Source: Cryptosporangium minutisporangium
GTDB taxonomy: Bacteria; Actinomycetota; Actinomycetes; Mycobacteriales; Cryptosporangiaceae
Assembly (NCBI RefSeq): GCF_039536245.1
Contig: NZ_BAAAYN010000025.1
Coordinates: 30,333 to 86,176 of the forward strand
DNA length: 55,844 nucleotides
Reading direction: 5' to 3'
The notes below the pieces were generated by a model. That model saw only the letters and a program-made list of their open reading frames with translations, was not told the origin of the DNA and made no database searches. Below are positions 15,792 through 24,871 of the stretch, in pieces. Position 1 is the first letter of the stretch; every line of letters starts with the position of its first letter. The translations under genes and the position numbers were made by a program.

Positions 15792-16994
15792 ATGAACCGG
15801 ATCCGGCGACGACTGACCGGCGGCCTCGCGACGCTGCTGCTCCTCGCCGGGTGCGGGGCCCTCACCGCGTGCAGCGAGAGCGCGCCGAAGGCCGCTCCGG
15901 CGACACCTACCCACCAGCACTCGACCGCGTCGCCGCCGCCGGCGTCACCGCTGCGGGACGGCGAACGGTTCCAGCAGCTCGCGATGGCCGAGCCGTACAC
16001 CCCGGAGCCGACCGGCGGTGGCACCGACGAGTACCGCTGCTTCCTCGTCGACCCGAAGCTCACCGCGCCGGCGTACCTCACCGGAAGCCAGTTCCTGCCG
16101 CAGAACCCGGCGATCGTCCACCACGCGATCTTCTTCCGGGTGCCGCCCGAGCAGGTGGCCGAGGCCCAGTCACTGGACGCCGAGGCGCCCGGCGCGGGCT
16201 GGCGGTGCTTCGGCGGCACGGGCATCGGCGGAACCGGGCCGAGTGCCCAGCTCGCGGGCGGCGCCGCGTGGGTCGCGGCGTGGGCGCCCGGGGGCGGCGA
16301 GAACCTGACGTCGCCGGGCACCGGCTACCCGCTCGCCGCCGGAAGCCGGCTGGTCATGCAGGTGCACTACAGCCTCCTGGCCACCGACGGGAAGCCGGCA
16401 GGCACCGACCGGTCGGGCATCCGCCTCCGGCTCGTCGACCGCACCGCCCCCCTCACCGCACTGCAGACCCGCCTGCTCACCGCCCCGGTCGAGCTGGCCT
16501 GCCCGCCCGGCGAGACCGGCAACCTCTGCGACCGCGAACGGGCCGTGCTCGATCTGATCCACCGGTTCGGCCCGGAGGCCGGCGGCACGGTTGCGGGCCT
16601 GAACGCGCTCTGCAACGACGGCCGGACGCCGGTCCCCGCGGTGACGCAGCAGTGCGACCGGACGATCCGGCAGCCCGGCGCCATCTACGCGGTCGCCGGG
16701 CACATGCACCTGCTCGGGAAGTCGATCCGGGTCGAGCTCAACCCCGGCACGCCGGGCGCGAAGACCCTGCTCGACGTGGCCCAGTATGACTTCGACGACC
16801 AGGGCGCCCGATCGCTGACGCCGCCCGCCACCGTGAAGGCCGGCGACACGCTGCGGGTCACGTGCACGCACGACGCGACGCTCCGCCGGAAGCTGCCCGA
16901 GCTGCAGTCGCTCGAGCCCCGGTACGTGGTCTGGGGCGACGGCACCAGCGACGAGATGTGCCTCGGCGTGGTGATCTGGGCGCCCAAGAGCTGA
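15792..16994 (+). CDS. Peptidylglycine/dopamine-monooxygenase-like copper lipoprotein
   Basis: 400 residues. A lipoprotein signal ends at LLLLAGC (Cys21), followed by a Thr/Ser/Pro/His-rich linker to ~55. The rest carries the copper ligands of the type II, ascorbate-dependent copper monooxygenases in order: His110-His111 (VHHAIFF) and His192 (MQVHYS) for CuH, His304-x-His306 (AGHMHLLG) and Met389 (GTSDEMC) for CuM. The Cys residues (83, 139, 237, 246, 274, 288, 358, 390) could form the disulfides needed outside the cell. Both copper sites being intact suggests a C-H hydroxylating enzyme on the cell surface. The substrate is unknown. The partner lyase domain of animal PAM is absent. Confidence 0.8.
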   Translation: MNRIRRRLTGGLATLLLLAGCGALTACSESAPKAAPATPTHQHSTASPPPASPLRDGERFQQLAMAEPYTPEPTGGGTDEYRCFLVDPKLTAPAYLTGSQFLPQNPAIVHHAIFFRVPPEQVAEAQSLDAEAPGAGWRCFGGTGIGGTGPSAQLAGGAAWVAAWAPGGGENLTSPGTGYPLAAGSRLVMQVHYSLLATDGKPAGTDRSGIRLRLVDRTAPLTALQTRLLTAPVELACPPGETGNLCDRERAVLDLIHRFGPEAGGTVAGLNALCNDGRTPVPAVTQQCDRTIRQPGAIYAVAGHMHLLGKSIRVELNPGTPGAKTLLDVAQYDFDDQGARSLTPPATVKAGDTLRVTCTHDATLRRKLPELQSLEPRYVVWGDGTSDEMCLGVVIWAPKS

Positions 16995-17118
16995 CCCAGT
17001 GCCGTCCCGGCGACCGGCGACCGGCGCGTAATCCTAGTTAGCCGATAGGCATTGGACGCTAGCATGCGGAGCAGTTACCGTCGGAGCAGGTACTGGTGCT
17101 CCGCGGCGAGAGGCTCCG

Positions 17119-18339
17119 ATGTCTGCCCCCTTACATCTCGCGGTCGCGCTCGACGGCGCCGGGTGGCACCCGGCGGCCTGGCGCGAACCGGACGCGCGCC
17201 CAACCGACCTGTTCACCGCGGACTACTGGGCCCACCTGGTCCGCGAGGCCGAGGCCGGGCTGGTCGACCTGGTCACGATCGAGGACGCGATCGGCCTGCA
17301 GAGCGATGACTTCGACGCCCAGGACGACCGGGTCGACCGCGTCCGGGGCCGGCTCGACGCGGTGCTGATCGCCGCCCGGGTCGCGCCGCTCACCCGGCAC
17401 GTCGGGCTGGTGCCGACGGCGACCGTGACGCACACCGAGCCATTTCACGTCTCCAAGGCGATCGCCACGCTCGACTACGTCAGCAGCGGCCGCGGCGGCG
17501 TCCGGGTACAGGTCTCCGGAAAGGCGCACGAGGCGGCGCACTTCGGACGCCGCACGATCCCGCCGTTCCGCTACCAGGACGTCCTGGCCCTGAACGCCGG
17601 GCAGGCCCCTGAACTCGCGACGCTGTTCAGCGACCTGTTCGACGAGGCCGCCGACTACGTCGAGGTGCTGCGCCGGCTCTGGGACTCCTGGGAGGACGAC
17701 GCCGAGATCCGGGACGCCGCCACCGGCCGGTTCGTCGACCGGGACAAGCTGCACTACGTCGACTTCGCCGGCCGCTTCTTCCGCGTCAAGGGTCCGTCGA
17801 TCACGCCCCGGCCACCGCAGGGCCAGCCGCCGGTGGCCGCGCTGGCGCACGCCACGATCCCCTACCGGCTCGCGGCCCGCAGCGCCGACGTCGTCTTCGT
17901 GACGCCCTCCGACGTGGGCGCGGCCCGCGCGATCCTGGCCGAGGTACGCGCCGAGCAGTCCGCCGCCGGGCGGGGCTCCGAGACCCTGCACGTCTTCGCC
18001 GACGTCGTCGTGTTCCTCGACGAGTCGCCGCGCGCCGCCGCCGACCGGGCCGCCCGCCTGGACGACCGCGCGGGCGAGACGTTCACTTCCGACGCGCTGG
18101 TGTTCACCGGCACGCCGTCCGGTCTCGCCGACTTGCTGCAGGAGTGGCACGCAGCCGGGATCAGCGGCTTCCGGCTGCGCCCGGCGACCGTGCCGCACGA
18201 CCTCACCGCGATCACCCGGGGGCTGGTCCCCGAACTGCAGCGGCGGGACCTGTTCCGCCGGGGTTACGAGGCCCCCACCCTGCGAGGCCTGCTCGGCCTG
18301 CCCCGACCCGCCAACCGGTACGCGGAGGCCACGTCATGA
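17119..18339 (+). CDS. LLM-class flavin-dependent monooxygenase
   Basis: 406 residues of the bacterial-luciferase-like TIM barrel (LAVALDGAGWHPAAWRE at strand 1, VDLVTIEDAIGLQ, RHVGLVPTATVTHTEPFHVSKAIATLDYVSSGR). It belongs with the NtaA/SnaA/DszA long-chain branch, which uses FMNH2 from a separate reductase to oxidise organosulfur or amine compounds. ATG at 17119 follows GAGAGG. Its TGA overlaps the ATG of the next monooxygenase (ATGA), so both are made together and may form a two-step pathway or heteromer. Confidence 0.87.
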   Translation: MSAPLHLAVALDGAGWHPAAWREPDARPTDLFTADYWAHLVREAEAGLVDLVTIEDAIGLQSDDFDAQDDRVDRVRGRLDAVLIAARVAPLTRHVGLVPTATVTHTEPFHVSKAIATLDYVSSGRGGVRVQVSGKAHEAAHFGRRTIPPFRYQDVLALNAGQAPELATLFSDLFDEAADYVEVLRRLWDSWEDDAEIRDAATGRFVDRDKLHYVDFAGRFFRVKGPSITPRPPQGQPPVAALAHATIPYRLAARSADVVFVTPSDVGAARAILAEVRAEQSAAGRGSETLHVFADVVVFLDESPRAAADRAARLDDRAGETFTSDALVFTGTPSGLADLLQEWHAAGISGFRLRPATVPHDLTAITRGLVPELQRRDLFRRGYEAPTLRGLLGLPRPANRYAEATS

Positions 18340-19676
18340 CCGGGAAGCAAGTCCACCTGGCCGCGCACTTCCCCGGCGTCAACAACACCACGGTGTGGAG
18401 TGACCCCGCCGCAGGCAGCCACATCGAGTTCGACTCGTTCGTGCACCTGGCCCGGACCGCCGAGCGGGCGAAATTCGACTTCTTCTTCCTCGCCGAGGGC
18501 CTGCGCCTCCGGGAGCAGGGCGGGCAGATCTACGACCTGGACGTGGTCGGCCGCCCGGACACGTTCACGGTGCTCGCCGCGTTGGCGGCGGTCACCGAGC
18601 GGATCGGGCTGACCGGCACGATCAACTCGACGTTCAACGAGCCCTACGAAGTGGCCCGCCAGTTCGCCAGCCTCGACCACCTGTCCGCGGGCCGGGCCGG
18701 GTGGAACGTCGTGACGTCGTGGGACGCGTTCACCGGCGAGAACTTCCGGCGCGGCGGGTTCCTCCCGGAGTCCGAGCGGTACACGCGGGCGAAGCAGTTC
18801 CTGGCCACCGCGACCGAGCTGTTCGACTCCTGGCGCGGCGACGAGATCGTCGCCGACGCCGACCGCGGGGTCTTCCTCGCCGACCCGAACGCCGGCGCGT
18901 TCGCCCACACCGACGACCACTTCGACATCTCCGGCCGGTTCAACGTCCCGCGCAGCCCGCAGGGCCGCCCGGTGATCCTGCAGGCCGGAGATTCGGACGC
19001 CGGGCGCGAGTTCGCCGCCGCGACCGCCGACGCGATCTTCAGCCGGCACGGTACGCGGGAAGCCGGGCAGGCGTTCTACGCCGACGTGAAGGGCCGGCTG
19101 GCGAAGTACGGCCGCACACCCGACCAGCTGCTCGTGCTGCCCGCCGCGACGTTCGTCCTCGGCGACACCGACGCGGACGCGCAGGAGAAGGCCGGGGAGG
19201 TCCGGCGCCTGCAGGTCAGCGGCCAGACCGCGATCAAATTCGCCGAGCAGCTCTGGAACACCGACCTGTCCGGTTACGACCCGGACGGCCCGCTGCCCGA
19301 CGTCGACCCGGTCGTCGGGGAGAACACGATCGCCCGGGGCCGGGCCAGCGTCCGGATGTTCCGCGACCCGATCGCGGTGGCGAACCAGTGGCGCGCGCTG
19401 GCCGCGGAGAAGAATCTCTCGCTGCGCGAGGTGGTCATCGAGGTGACCGGTCGGCAGAACTTCATCGGCTCGGCCGCGACGGTCGCCGAGCAGATCAACA
19501 CGCTCGTGCAGGCGGACGCCAGCGACGGTTTCATCCTGGTCCCGCACCTGACGCCGGGCGGCCTGGACGAGTTCGCCGACACGGTCGTGCCGCTGCTGCA
19601 GGAGCGCGGCGTCTTCCGGACCGAGTACGAGGGCACGACGCTGAGAGACCATCTGGGCCTCGGACCGCTGCCGTGA
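18336..19676 (+). CDS. NtaA/DmoA-type FMN-dependent monooxygenase
   Basis: 446 residues. Motifs of the nitrilotriacetate/dimethylsulfide monooxygenase group are clear: LAAHFPGVNNTTVWSDP at the start, FDFFFLAEGLRLRE, RPDTFTVLAALAAVTERIGL, SAGRAGWNVVTSWD, RYTRAKQFLATATELFDSW and RPVILQAGDSD. It probably needs FMNH2 supplied in trans. The start is fixed by the ATGA overlap with the upstream luciferase-like gene; the open frame from 18144 is only read-through. Desulfurisation of an organosulfur compound is a common role in this group but is not shown by context. Confidence 0.88.
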   Translation: MTGKQVHLAAHFPGVNNTTVWSDPAAGSHIEFDSFVHLARTAERAKFDFFFLAEGLRLREQGGQIYDLDVVGRPDTFTVLAALAAVTERIGLTGTINSTFNEPYEVARQFASLDHLSAGRAGWNVVTSWDAFTGENFRRGGFLPESERYTRAKQFLATATELFDSWRGDEIVADADRGVFLADPNAGAFAHTDDHFDISGRFNVPRSPQGRPVILQAGDSDAGREFAAATADAIFSRHGTREAGQAFYADVKGRLAKYGRTPDQLLVLPAATFVLGDTDADAQEKAGEVRRLQVSGQTAIKFAEQLWNTDLSGYDPDGPLPDVDPVVGENTIARGRASVRMFRDPIAVANQWRALAAEKNLSLREVVIEVTGRQNFIGSAATVAEQINTLVQADASDGFILVPHLTPGGLDEFADTVVPLLQERGVFRTEYEGTTLRDHLGLGPLP

Positions 19677-19728
19677 CGCTCGCCACCCGGGCCGGGTCGC
19701 CCGCCGGAGGCGCTCGTAGGCTCGTGCG

Positions 19729-20448
19729 GTGAGCCTCCTCTCCGACGCCGCACCGCACGTCTCGCCGCATCCGCTGGACAACCCCGCCTGGGCGTCGCTG
19801 ACTGGGCCGCACCGGGCGTTCGCGCTGGTCCACGGCCGGGCCGCGCGGTACCAGCCGGACGTCTCGCCGTTCGGCGTGCTCGGCGACGACCCGGACGCGC
19901 AGGCGTGGGCGGACCTCGCGACGCTGATCGGGCCGGACACCGGCATCGCGCTCGCCGGGGTCGAGGCGACGCCGCCGGACGGTGCCGGCTTCACCGTCGA
20001 ATGGGCGCTGCCCGGCGTCCAGATGATCGACGGAGGAGTGGACGCGGCGACCGAACCGGACGCGGTGCGGCTCACCGCTGCGGACGTGCCGGAGATGATG
20101 GACCTGGTCGCGCGCACGAAGCCCGGCCCGTTCGAGCCGCGGACCATCGAGCTCGGCACCTACCTGGGGATCCGGCGCCGAGGAGCCCTGATCGCGATGG
20201 CCGGCGAGCGGATGCACCCGCCGGGGCACACCGAGATCAGCGCGGTCTGCACGGACCCGGCCTACCGCGGGCACGGGCTGGCCGCGCGGCTGGTCCGGGC
20301 CGTCGTCGCGAACATCCGGGCCCGCGGCGAGGTGCCGTTCCTGCACGCCGCCGCGACCAACACCGGCGCGATCGCGCTCTACGAGAAGCTCGGCTTCGTC
20401 CTCCGCAAGCACACGAAGTTCAGCGCAGTCCGGACACCACCCGCCTGA
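19729..20448 (+). CDS. GNAT-family N-acetyltransferase
   Basis: 239 residues from a GTG start. The N-terminal half is lineage-specific. The C-terminal half (~105-235) is a GNAT domain with EISAVCTDPAYRGHGLAARL (acetyl-CoA loop R-G-H-G-L-A) and ATNTGAIALYEKLGF. Similar proteins belong to the FR47-like group. It is 52 nt after the monooxygenase pair on the same strand and may be in their operon. A long inverted repeat lies just behind its stop. Confidence 0.85.
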   Translation: MSLLSDAAPHVSPHPLDNPAWASLTGPHRAFALVHGRAARYQPDVSPFGVLGDDPDAQAWADLATLIGPDTGIALAGVEATPPDGAGFTVEWALPGVQMIDGGVDAATEPDAVRLTAADVPEMMDLVARTKPGPFEPRTIELGTYLGIRRRGALIAMAGERMHPPGHTEISAVCTDPAYRGHGLAARLVRAVVANIRARGEVPFLHAAATNTGAIALYEKLGFVLRKHTKFSAVRTPPA

Positions 20449-20472
20449 GCCCCCCCGCTCCCAGCGAACGCG

Positions 20473-20528
20473 GTTTGCCGAGAAGTCGACGCCTGCACGG
20501 GCGCACGGACGTTGGCTTCTCGGCAAAC
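20473..20528. terminator. 13-bp inverted repeat between convergent genes
   Basis: GTTTGCCGAGAAG (20473-20485) and CTTCTCGGCAAAC (20516-20528) are perfect complements around a 30-nt loop. They lie between the stops of the convergent GNAT and YfhO genes, so a bidirectional terminator is likely. The large loop is unusual for a terminator and could mark an intergenic repeat element. Confidence 0.5.
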
Positions 20529-20540
20529 GACGGGAACTCG

Positions 20541-23456
20541 TCAGGCGTCGACGGAGGTGGGGGTGGTGGCGGGGGTAGTGGCGGGCGCGGCGGCTGTTGT
20601 GCGACGGCGGCGGAGGTGGAGGTATTCGCCGGCGACGGCGACTACCAACAACACCGCTGTGCCGGCGCTGATCCACGCGCCGAGATCGGCGTACTTCGGC
20701 GCATACGCGAACTCGATCGTGTGCGTGCCCGCCGGCACGTGCACCGCCGCCAACCCGTGGTCGGCACGGACCAGGTCCGCGCTTCGGCCGTCGACCGTGA
20801 CCCGCCACGTCGGCTGGATCGCGTCCGCCAGCACCAGGTACCCGGCGCCCTCGGCGTCGACGGTCAGCCGCATCTCGTCGAAGCCGTCGGTCTGCCAGCG
20901 GACCTCGGCCGGCCGGCCGTCGGTCGCACCACCGGCGGTGTCCAGCAGCACGGCGTCCGCCGCGAGCGAGCCGTCCGCCAGCAGGTTGAGCCGCTTCTCC
21001 GGGTCGGGCTCGACGATCGCGCTCGACGCCCACCGCGCCCGCGGCAGGGCGGTCGTGCGCTGGTAGATCACCGAGTCCTGGTCGTACACCAACTTCAGGC
21101 CGTCGTTGGTGCTGGCGACCGTGGAGACGGCCGGCGCGCCGGACCGCCCCGCGACCGCGAGCGACTCCCCGCCGCGCAGCGTGATCTCGGCAGTCAGCGT
21201 CGTGCCGCGCGACACGTCCTCGGCGGCGAGCGGAACGTAGAACGGCGTCCCGGCGCTGATGTTGCGGTCCAGCCGATCGGCGGCGGCGACCTCGCGCCCG
21301 CTCGCGTCGCGCAGCACGACCGAGAGGCGCATCTGGTAGGTCGCCCGGATCCCCGGCGTCGTCGGGGTCACGCCGATGCCGCGGATCGGTCCGGTCACCG
21401 GGACCTTCACGGTCACCGGCCGGTCGGCTGTGAGCGTGTAGGCCGAGCCGTCACCGGCGTCCTTGGTCTCCACGCCGTACGGCTTCTGGATCGGCGGGGT
21501 CACGAACTCCGCGATCGACAGCCGGTCGAGAATCGGGCTGGTCGGCGACGAGCCGTCGTTCAGCGGATCCGGCCAGAGGAACGTCGCCGGCTTCGGTGGC
21601 GCGCTGAACTGGTATCCGGGCAGCTTCTCCAGCAGTTCGGCGAACCGGGTCTCGACGAACGAGTGGCCCTGCAGGCCGCGCAGCCGGTGGAGGGCGTGGA
21701 CGCCGCCGAGCACCGCGCCGTTGGAACCCCAGAACCGCTCGTGACCGAGGTTGGCCTCCAGGTACCGATGGACGTCGGAGACCGGGTAGAAGTCCTTCGG
21801 ATCGGTGCGCGGGTAGTAGTTGTGCACCCAGAGCAGCCCTTGCCCGGCCACCAGCAGCGGGATCAGCGCAGCGGCGAGGAACCGGCCCCGTCGCCGCGGT
21901 GGCACGAACCACAGCCACGCCGCCGCGACCATCGCCAGCAGCACGAACGCGAGGCCGATCGCCAGCTCCCGGTTCAGCCAGCCGAGGTGCGGCCCGCCGC
22001 CGGGGAAACCCCACTCGGCGTCGTGGACCAGGGCGTAACGCCGCGCCATCAGGTACAGCACGACGCCGGCGGCCGCCACGCCGGTCCACACCGCGACGCC
22101 CCACAGCAGCCGACGCCGGTCCCGGCCCGGCGCGTGCTCGGCCGCCCGGTCGAGCAACGCTTGGAAGCCGACCGCCGCCAGCACCGCGATCAGGAATCCG
22201 ATGATGCTGCGGGCACGCTCGACGGCGTTGTCGGAGAACAGGTACGGCAGCTTCTGCAGCAACGCCAGCGGCGGCCCACCGAGGTAGACGACGACGCCCC
22301 AGGCGCCGGTCGCCACCAGGAAGAACCACCAGGTTCCCCGAGGCAGCGCCGCCCGGCCGGACCGCGCCAGCGCCACCGCGGCGATCGCGAGCACCGCCAC
22401 GCCGGCCCCGACGTACGAGACCTCCTCCAGGAAGATCCGGGCCTCGTACCAGTACGGGCCGTCGCCCGGGCGGACCGTGCCGAACACGTACGGCGCGATC
22501 GAGGTCAGCAGCACCTGGGTCGGGATGTGCTGGTCGGGCGTCTGGGCGCGGCCGCGCACCAGCGCCGTCGACATCGTCGACACCCAGGGCGCGAGCTGGA
22601 TCGCGACCAGGAGGGCCCCGACGCCGACCCCCGCCAACGCGCGCAGCCAGGTCCCGACCATCCGGCGGCCCCAGCCGTCTTCGGCCAGCGACCGGACGAC
22701 GACGTAACAGGCGCCGGTGGCGAGCGCGTAGCCGGTGACCGCTGGGAAGCCGCCGAGCAGCATCGCGGCGACGGTGAGCGCGACCAGCGCCGCGTCGCGG
22801 ATCCGCCGGTTCTGGATCACGCACTCCAGCGCCCAGAACAGCGCTGGGACGAACGCCGCGACCCGGGTCTGCGGCCAGTTCAGCCAGACGATCATGAACG
22901 CGCTGGTGGCGAACGCGAGCCCGCCGAGCAGCGCCGCCGGTTTCCCCAGCCGCAACCGGCGGAGGAACAGGTAGCAGCCGCCGACCGCCACGATGATCTG
23001 CAACAGCAGCACGTAGGCGGGCGCGAGCCAGGCCGGGAGGAACCAGAACGGCACCGCCACCGGCGACGCCATCCCCGCGTTCGGGGTGCCGCCGAGCGTC
23101 CCGCCGCCCAGGACGTAGGGGTTCCAGGACGGCCACTCGCCGTCCCGGACGGCGTCGCCGAACAGCGCCGCGTTCGGGATCGCCGCGTCGACCGTGTCGC
23201 CGAGGTCGTACGTCTGCCGTTCGACGCCGAGCAGCTGACCGTCCATGTACGGGCTGACCCGGCCCAGCAGACCGGTCTCGGTGAGCGAGGTCTGCCCCCA
23301 GAGCGGCGAGCCGATGCCAGCCAGCGCGAACGCCGCGATCGCGAAGACGACGACGGAGACCAGCGGGTTGGGTCGCCGCCGCCATCTACGCCGGGGTTCG
23401 CGTGGTTCGCCGGAGGCTTCGGGACTCGGCGGTGCCAATTCCTGGGTCGCGCTCAT
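20541..23456 (-). CDS. YfhO-family integral membrane protein
   Basis: 971 residues. About 12-14 membrane helices fill residues ~30-545, with the N-terminal extracytoplasmic motif DAAIPNAALFGDAVRDGEWP and WNPYVLGGGTLGG that marks YfhO/GT-C-like proteins. A large outside domain (~545-925) and a last helix near 935-955 follow. The GT-C fold suggests transfer of sugars from polyprenyl carriers to cell-surface polymers, as proposed for YfhO in teichoic acid glycosylation. That role is inference here. No glycan genes are adjacent. Confidence 0.82.
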   Translation of the reverse strand: MSATQELAPPSPEASGEPREPRRRWRRRPNPLVSVVVFAIAAFALAGIGSPLWGQTSLTETGLLGRVSPYMDGQLLGVERQTYDLGDTVDAAIPNAALFGDAVRDGEWPSWNPYVLGGGTLGGTPNAGMASPVAVPFWFLPAWLAPAYVLLLQIIVAVGGCYLFLRRLRLGKPAALLGGLAFATSAFMIVWLNWPQTRVAAFVPALFWALECVIQNRRIRDAALVALTVAAMLLGGFPAVTGYALATGACYVVVRSLAEDGWGRRMVGTWLRALAGVGVGALLVAIQLAPWVSTMSTALVRGRAQTPDQHIPTQVLLTSIAPYVFGTVRPGDGPYWYEARIFLEEVSYVGAGVAVLAIAAVALARSGRAALPRGTWWFFLVATGAWGVVVYLGGPPLALLQKLPYLFSDNAVERARSIIGFLIAVLAAVGFQALLDRAAEHAPGRDRRRLLWGVAVWTGVAAAGVVLYLMARRYALVHDAEWGFPGGGPHLGWLNRELAIGLAFVLLAMVAAAWLWFVPPRRRGRFLAAALIPLLVAGQGLLWVHNYYPRTDPKDFYPVSDVHRYLEANLGHERFWGSNGAVLGGVHALHRLRGLQGHSFVETRFAELLEKLPGYQFSAPPKPATFLWPDPLNDGSSPTSPILDRLSIAEFVTPPIQKPYGVETKDAGDGSAYTLTADRPVTVKVPVTGPIRGIGVTPTTPGIRATYQMRLSVVLRDASGREVAAADRLDRNISAGTPFYVPLAAEDVSRGTTLTAEITLRGGESLAVAGRSGAPAVSTVASTNDGLKLVYDQDSVIYQRTTALPRARWASSAIVEPDPEKRLNLLADGSLAADAVLLDTAGGATDGRPAEVRWQTDGFDEMRLTVDAEGAGYLVLADAIQPTWRVTVDGRSADLVRADHGLAAVHVPAGTHTIEFAYAPKYADLGAWISAGTAVLLVVAVAGEYLHLRRRRTTAAAPATTPATTPTSVDA

Positions 23457-23533
23457 CGGGCGGCGACGCTACCACCCCTGGTCACTGCGGCCTCGGGCAC
23501 CACGGTGATGTTAAACAGGATCGGAGATACTCT

Positions 23534-24274
23534 TCATCTTCCGGTCGGCCCGAACCGCTCCGTACGGATCGACGCGGGGTCGTGCCCGGCGTCCACCAGG
23601 ACGTTCGCGACCACCTCGACGAACGGCGTCGGGCCGCAGACGTAGACGCGCGGTTTGTCGTCCGGCGACCAGGTGGTGGCGGCGAGCAGCGCGGCGTCGA
23701 CCCGCCCGGCCGGGACGGGCCAGTCCGGCGGCGTCCGGCGGGTGTACGCGTAGGTCACCTCGAACCCGAGCGACGGCAACTCCTCCCGGTAGATCGCCTC
23801 CTCGGGGCTCCGCACCGAGTAGAGGAGCCGGAACGGCTCGTCGCTCCCGACCTGGGCCCGGGTGCGGGCCATCGCCATCAGCGGCACGATTCCGGAGCCG
23901 CCGGCGATCAGCTGCACCGGTTGCTCGGATCCTGACGACTCGGTGGCCGGGCGCCAGACGAAGTAGCCGCCGACCGGGCCGCGCAGCTCCAACGGGTCAC
24001 CGACCGAGAGCACACCGGCCAGGTACGGCGAAACCTCGCCGTCCTCGACCCGCTGCACGGTTATCTCGACGCGGCCCGCCGAGGGCGCCGACGCGATCGA
24101 GTACGACCGCTCGGTGGAGTAGCCGTCCGGCGCGGTCAGCCGCACGTCGAGGTGCTGGCCGGCCAGGTGCCCCGGCCACTCCGGGACGTCGAGCACCAGC
24201 GTGTCGGCGCTCGGTGTCTCGTGCCGGATCTCCGCGACCGTGGCGACCTGCCAGGACAGCCGACGAACCACCAC
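23534..24274 (-). CDS. Ferredoxin-reductase-type FAD/NAD(P)H oxidoreductase
   Basis: 246 residues made only of the FNR module: FAD motif RSYSIAS (56-62), pyridine-nucleotide loop AGGSGIVPLMAMARTR (~126-141) and the terminal VYVCGPTPFVEVV Cys-Gly-Pro motif. The plant-type [2Fe-2S] domain found in many phenol or benzoate reductases is absent. GTG at 24274 immediately follows the TGA of the sulfite-oxidase-like gene. It probably passes electrons from NAD(P)H to that partner or to a small carrier. Confidence 0.85.
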   Translation of the reverse strand: MVVRRLSWQVATVAEIRHETPSADTLVLDVPEWPGHLAGQHLDVRLTAPDGYSTERSYSIASAPSAGRVEITVQRVEDGEVSPYLAGVLSVGDPLELRGPVGGYFVWRPATESSGSEQPVQLIAGGSGIVPLMAMARTRAQVGSDEPFRLLYSVRSPEEAIYREELPSLGFEVTYAYTRRTPPDWPVPAGRVDAALLAATTWSPDDKPRVYVCGPTPFVEVVANVLVDAGHDPASIRTERFGPTGR

Positions 24275-24871
24275 TCAGTCCCCCTCGTAGCGCTGCTCGC
24301 GCCACGGGTCGCCGTAGTTGTGGTAGCCGTTCTCCTCCCAGAAGCCCGGCTCGTCCTCCAGCAGCAACTGGATGCCGCGCACCCACTTGGCGCTCTTCCA
24401 GAAGTAGAGGTGCGGCACGAGCAGGCGGGCCGGGCCGCCGTGCTCGGGTTCGAGCGGCTCGCCGTCGAAACCGAACGCGATCCAGGCCTTGCCGTCGAGC
24501 AGATCCTCGAGCGGGAGGTTCGTGGAGTAGCCGCCGTAGGAGTAGACCTTCGCATACTCGGCCTCGGTCTCGACGTTCTCGAAGAGCGTGTCCAGCGACA
24601 CGCCCTCCCAGTCGGTGTCGAGCTTCGACCATTTGGTGACGCAGTGGATGTCGACGTGCGGCGTCTCGTGCGGCAGGGCCAGCAACGCCTCCCAGCCCCA
24701 GCCGTGCACCGCACCGGTCTCGGTGACGATCCCGAAGTTCCAGTCCGCCAGGTCGACCTGCGGTGTGGGGCCGTAGCTGAGGACGGGAAAGTCCTCGGTC
24801 AGGTACTGCCCCGGAGGCAGGTCGCGGTGTTCCCGCCTACGCCCGCCGAAACCCGGAGAAACAAAGCTCAT
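24275..24871 (-). CDS. Sulfite-oxidase-like molybdopterin oxidoreductase
   Basis: 198 residues, a single oxidoreductase molybdopterin-binding domain (SUOX/MsrP type) without the dimerisation domain. The molybdenum-ligand Cys is in DIHCVTKWS (Cys77). ARLLVPHLYFWKSAKWVRGI and FWEENGYHNYGDPWREQRY are the usual C-terminal motifs. No Tat signal is present, unlike MsrP, so it should be cytoplasmic. It is fused end to start with the flavin-reductase gene downstream, a pairing seen in other Actinomycetes. Its ATG overlaps the stop of the last mini-ORF of the 32-bp repeat array (ATGA). Confidence 0.87.
   Translation of the reverse strand: MSFVSPGFGGRRREHRDLPPGQYLTEDFPVLSYGPTPQVDLADWNFGIVTETGAVHGWGWEALLALPHETPHVDIHCVTKWSKLDTDWEGVSLDTLFENVETEAEYAKVYSYGGYSTNLPLEDLLDGKAWIAFGFDGEPLEPEHGGPARLLVPHLYFWKSAKWVRGIQLLLEDEPGFWEENGYHNYGDPWREQRYEGD

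Noticed and set aside
17039-17065. Possible promoter (TTAGCC, 16 bp, TAGCAT) before the monooxygenase pair
   Set aside because: Plausible by spacing but the -35 is weak and nothing else supports it.
18264-20159. A 631-codon minus-strand frame
   Set aside because: Antisense to the NtaA-type monooxygenase and the GNAT gene, both of which have clear motifs. It has no recognisable product.
19905-23645. A 1246-codon plus-strand frame
   Set aside because: It lies across the GNAT gene and antisense to the YfhO gene. Its composition is Arg/Pro/Gly/Asp-rich shadow coding, with no domain and no ribosome site.
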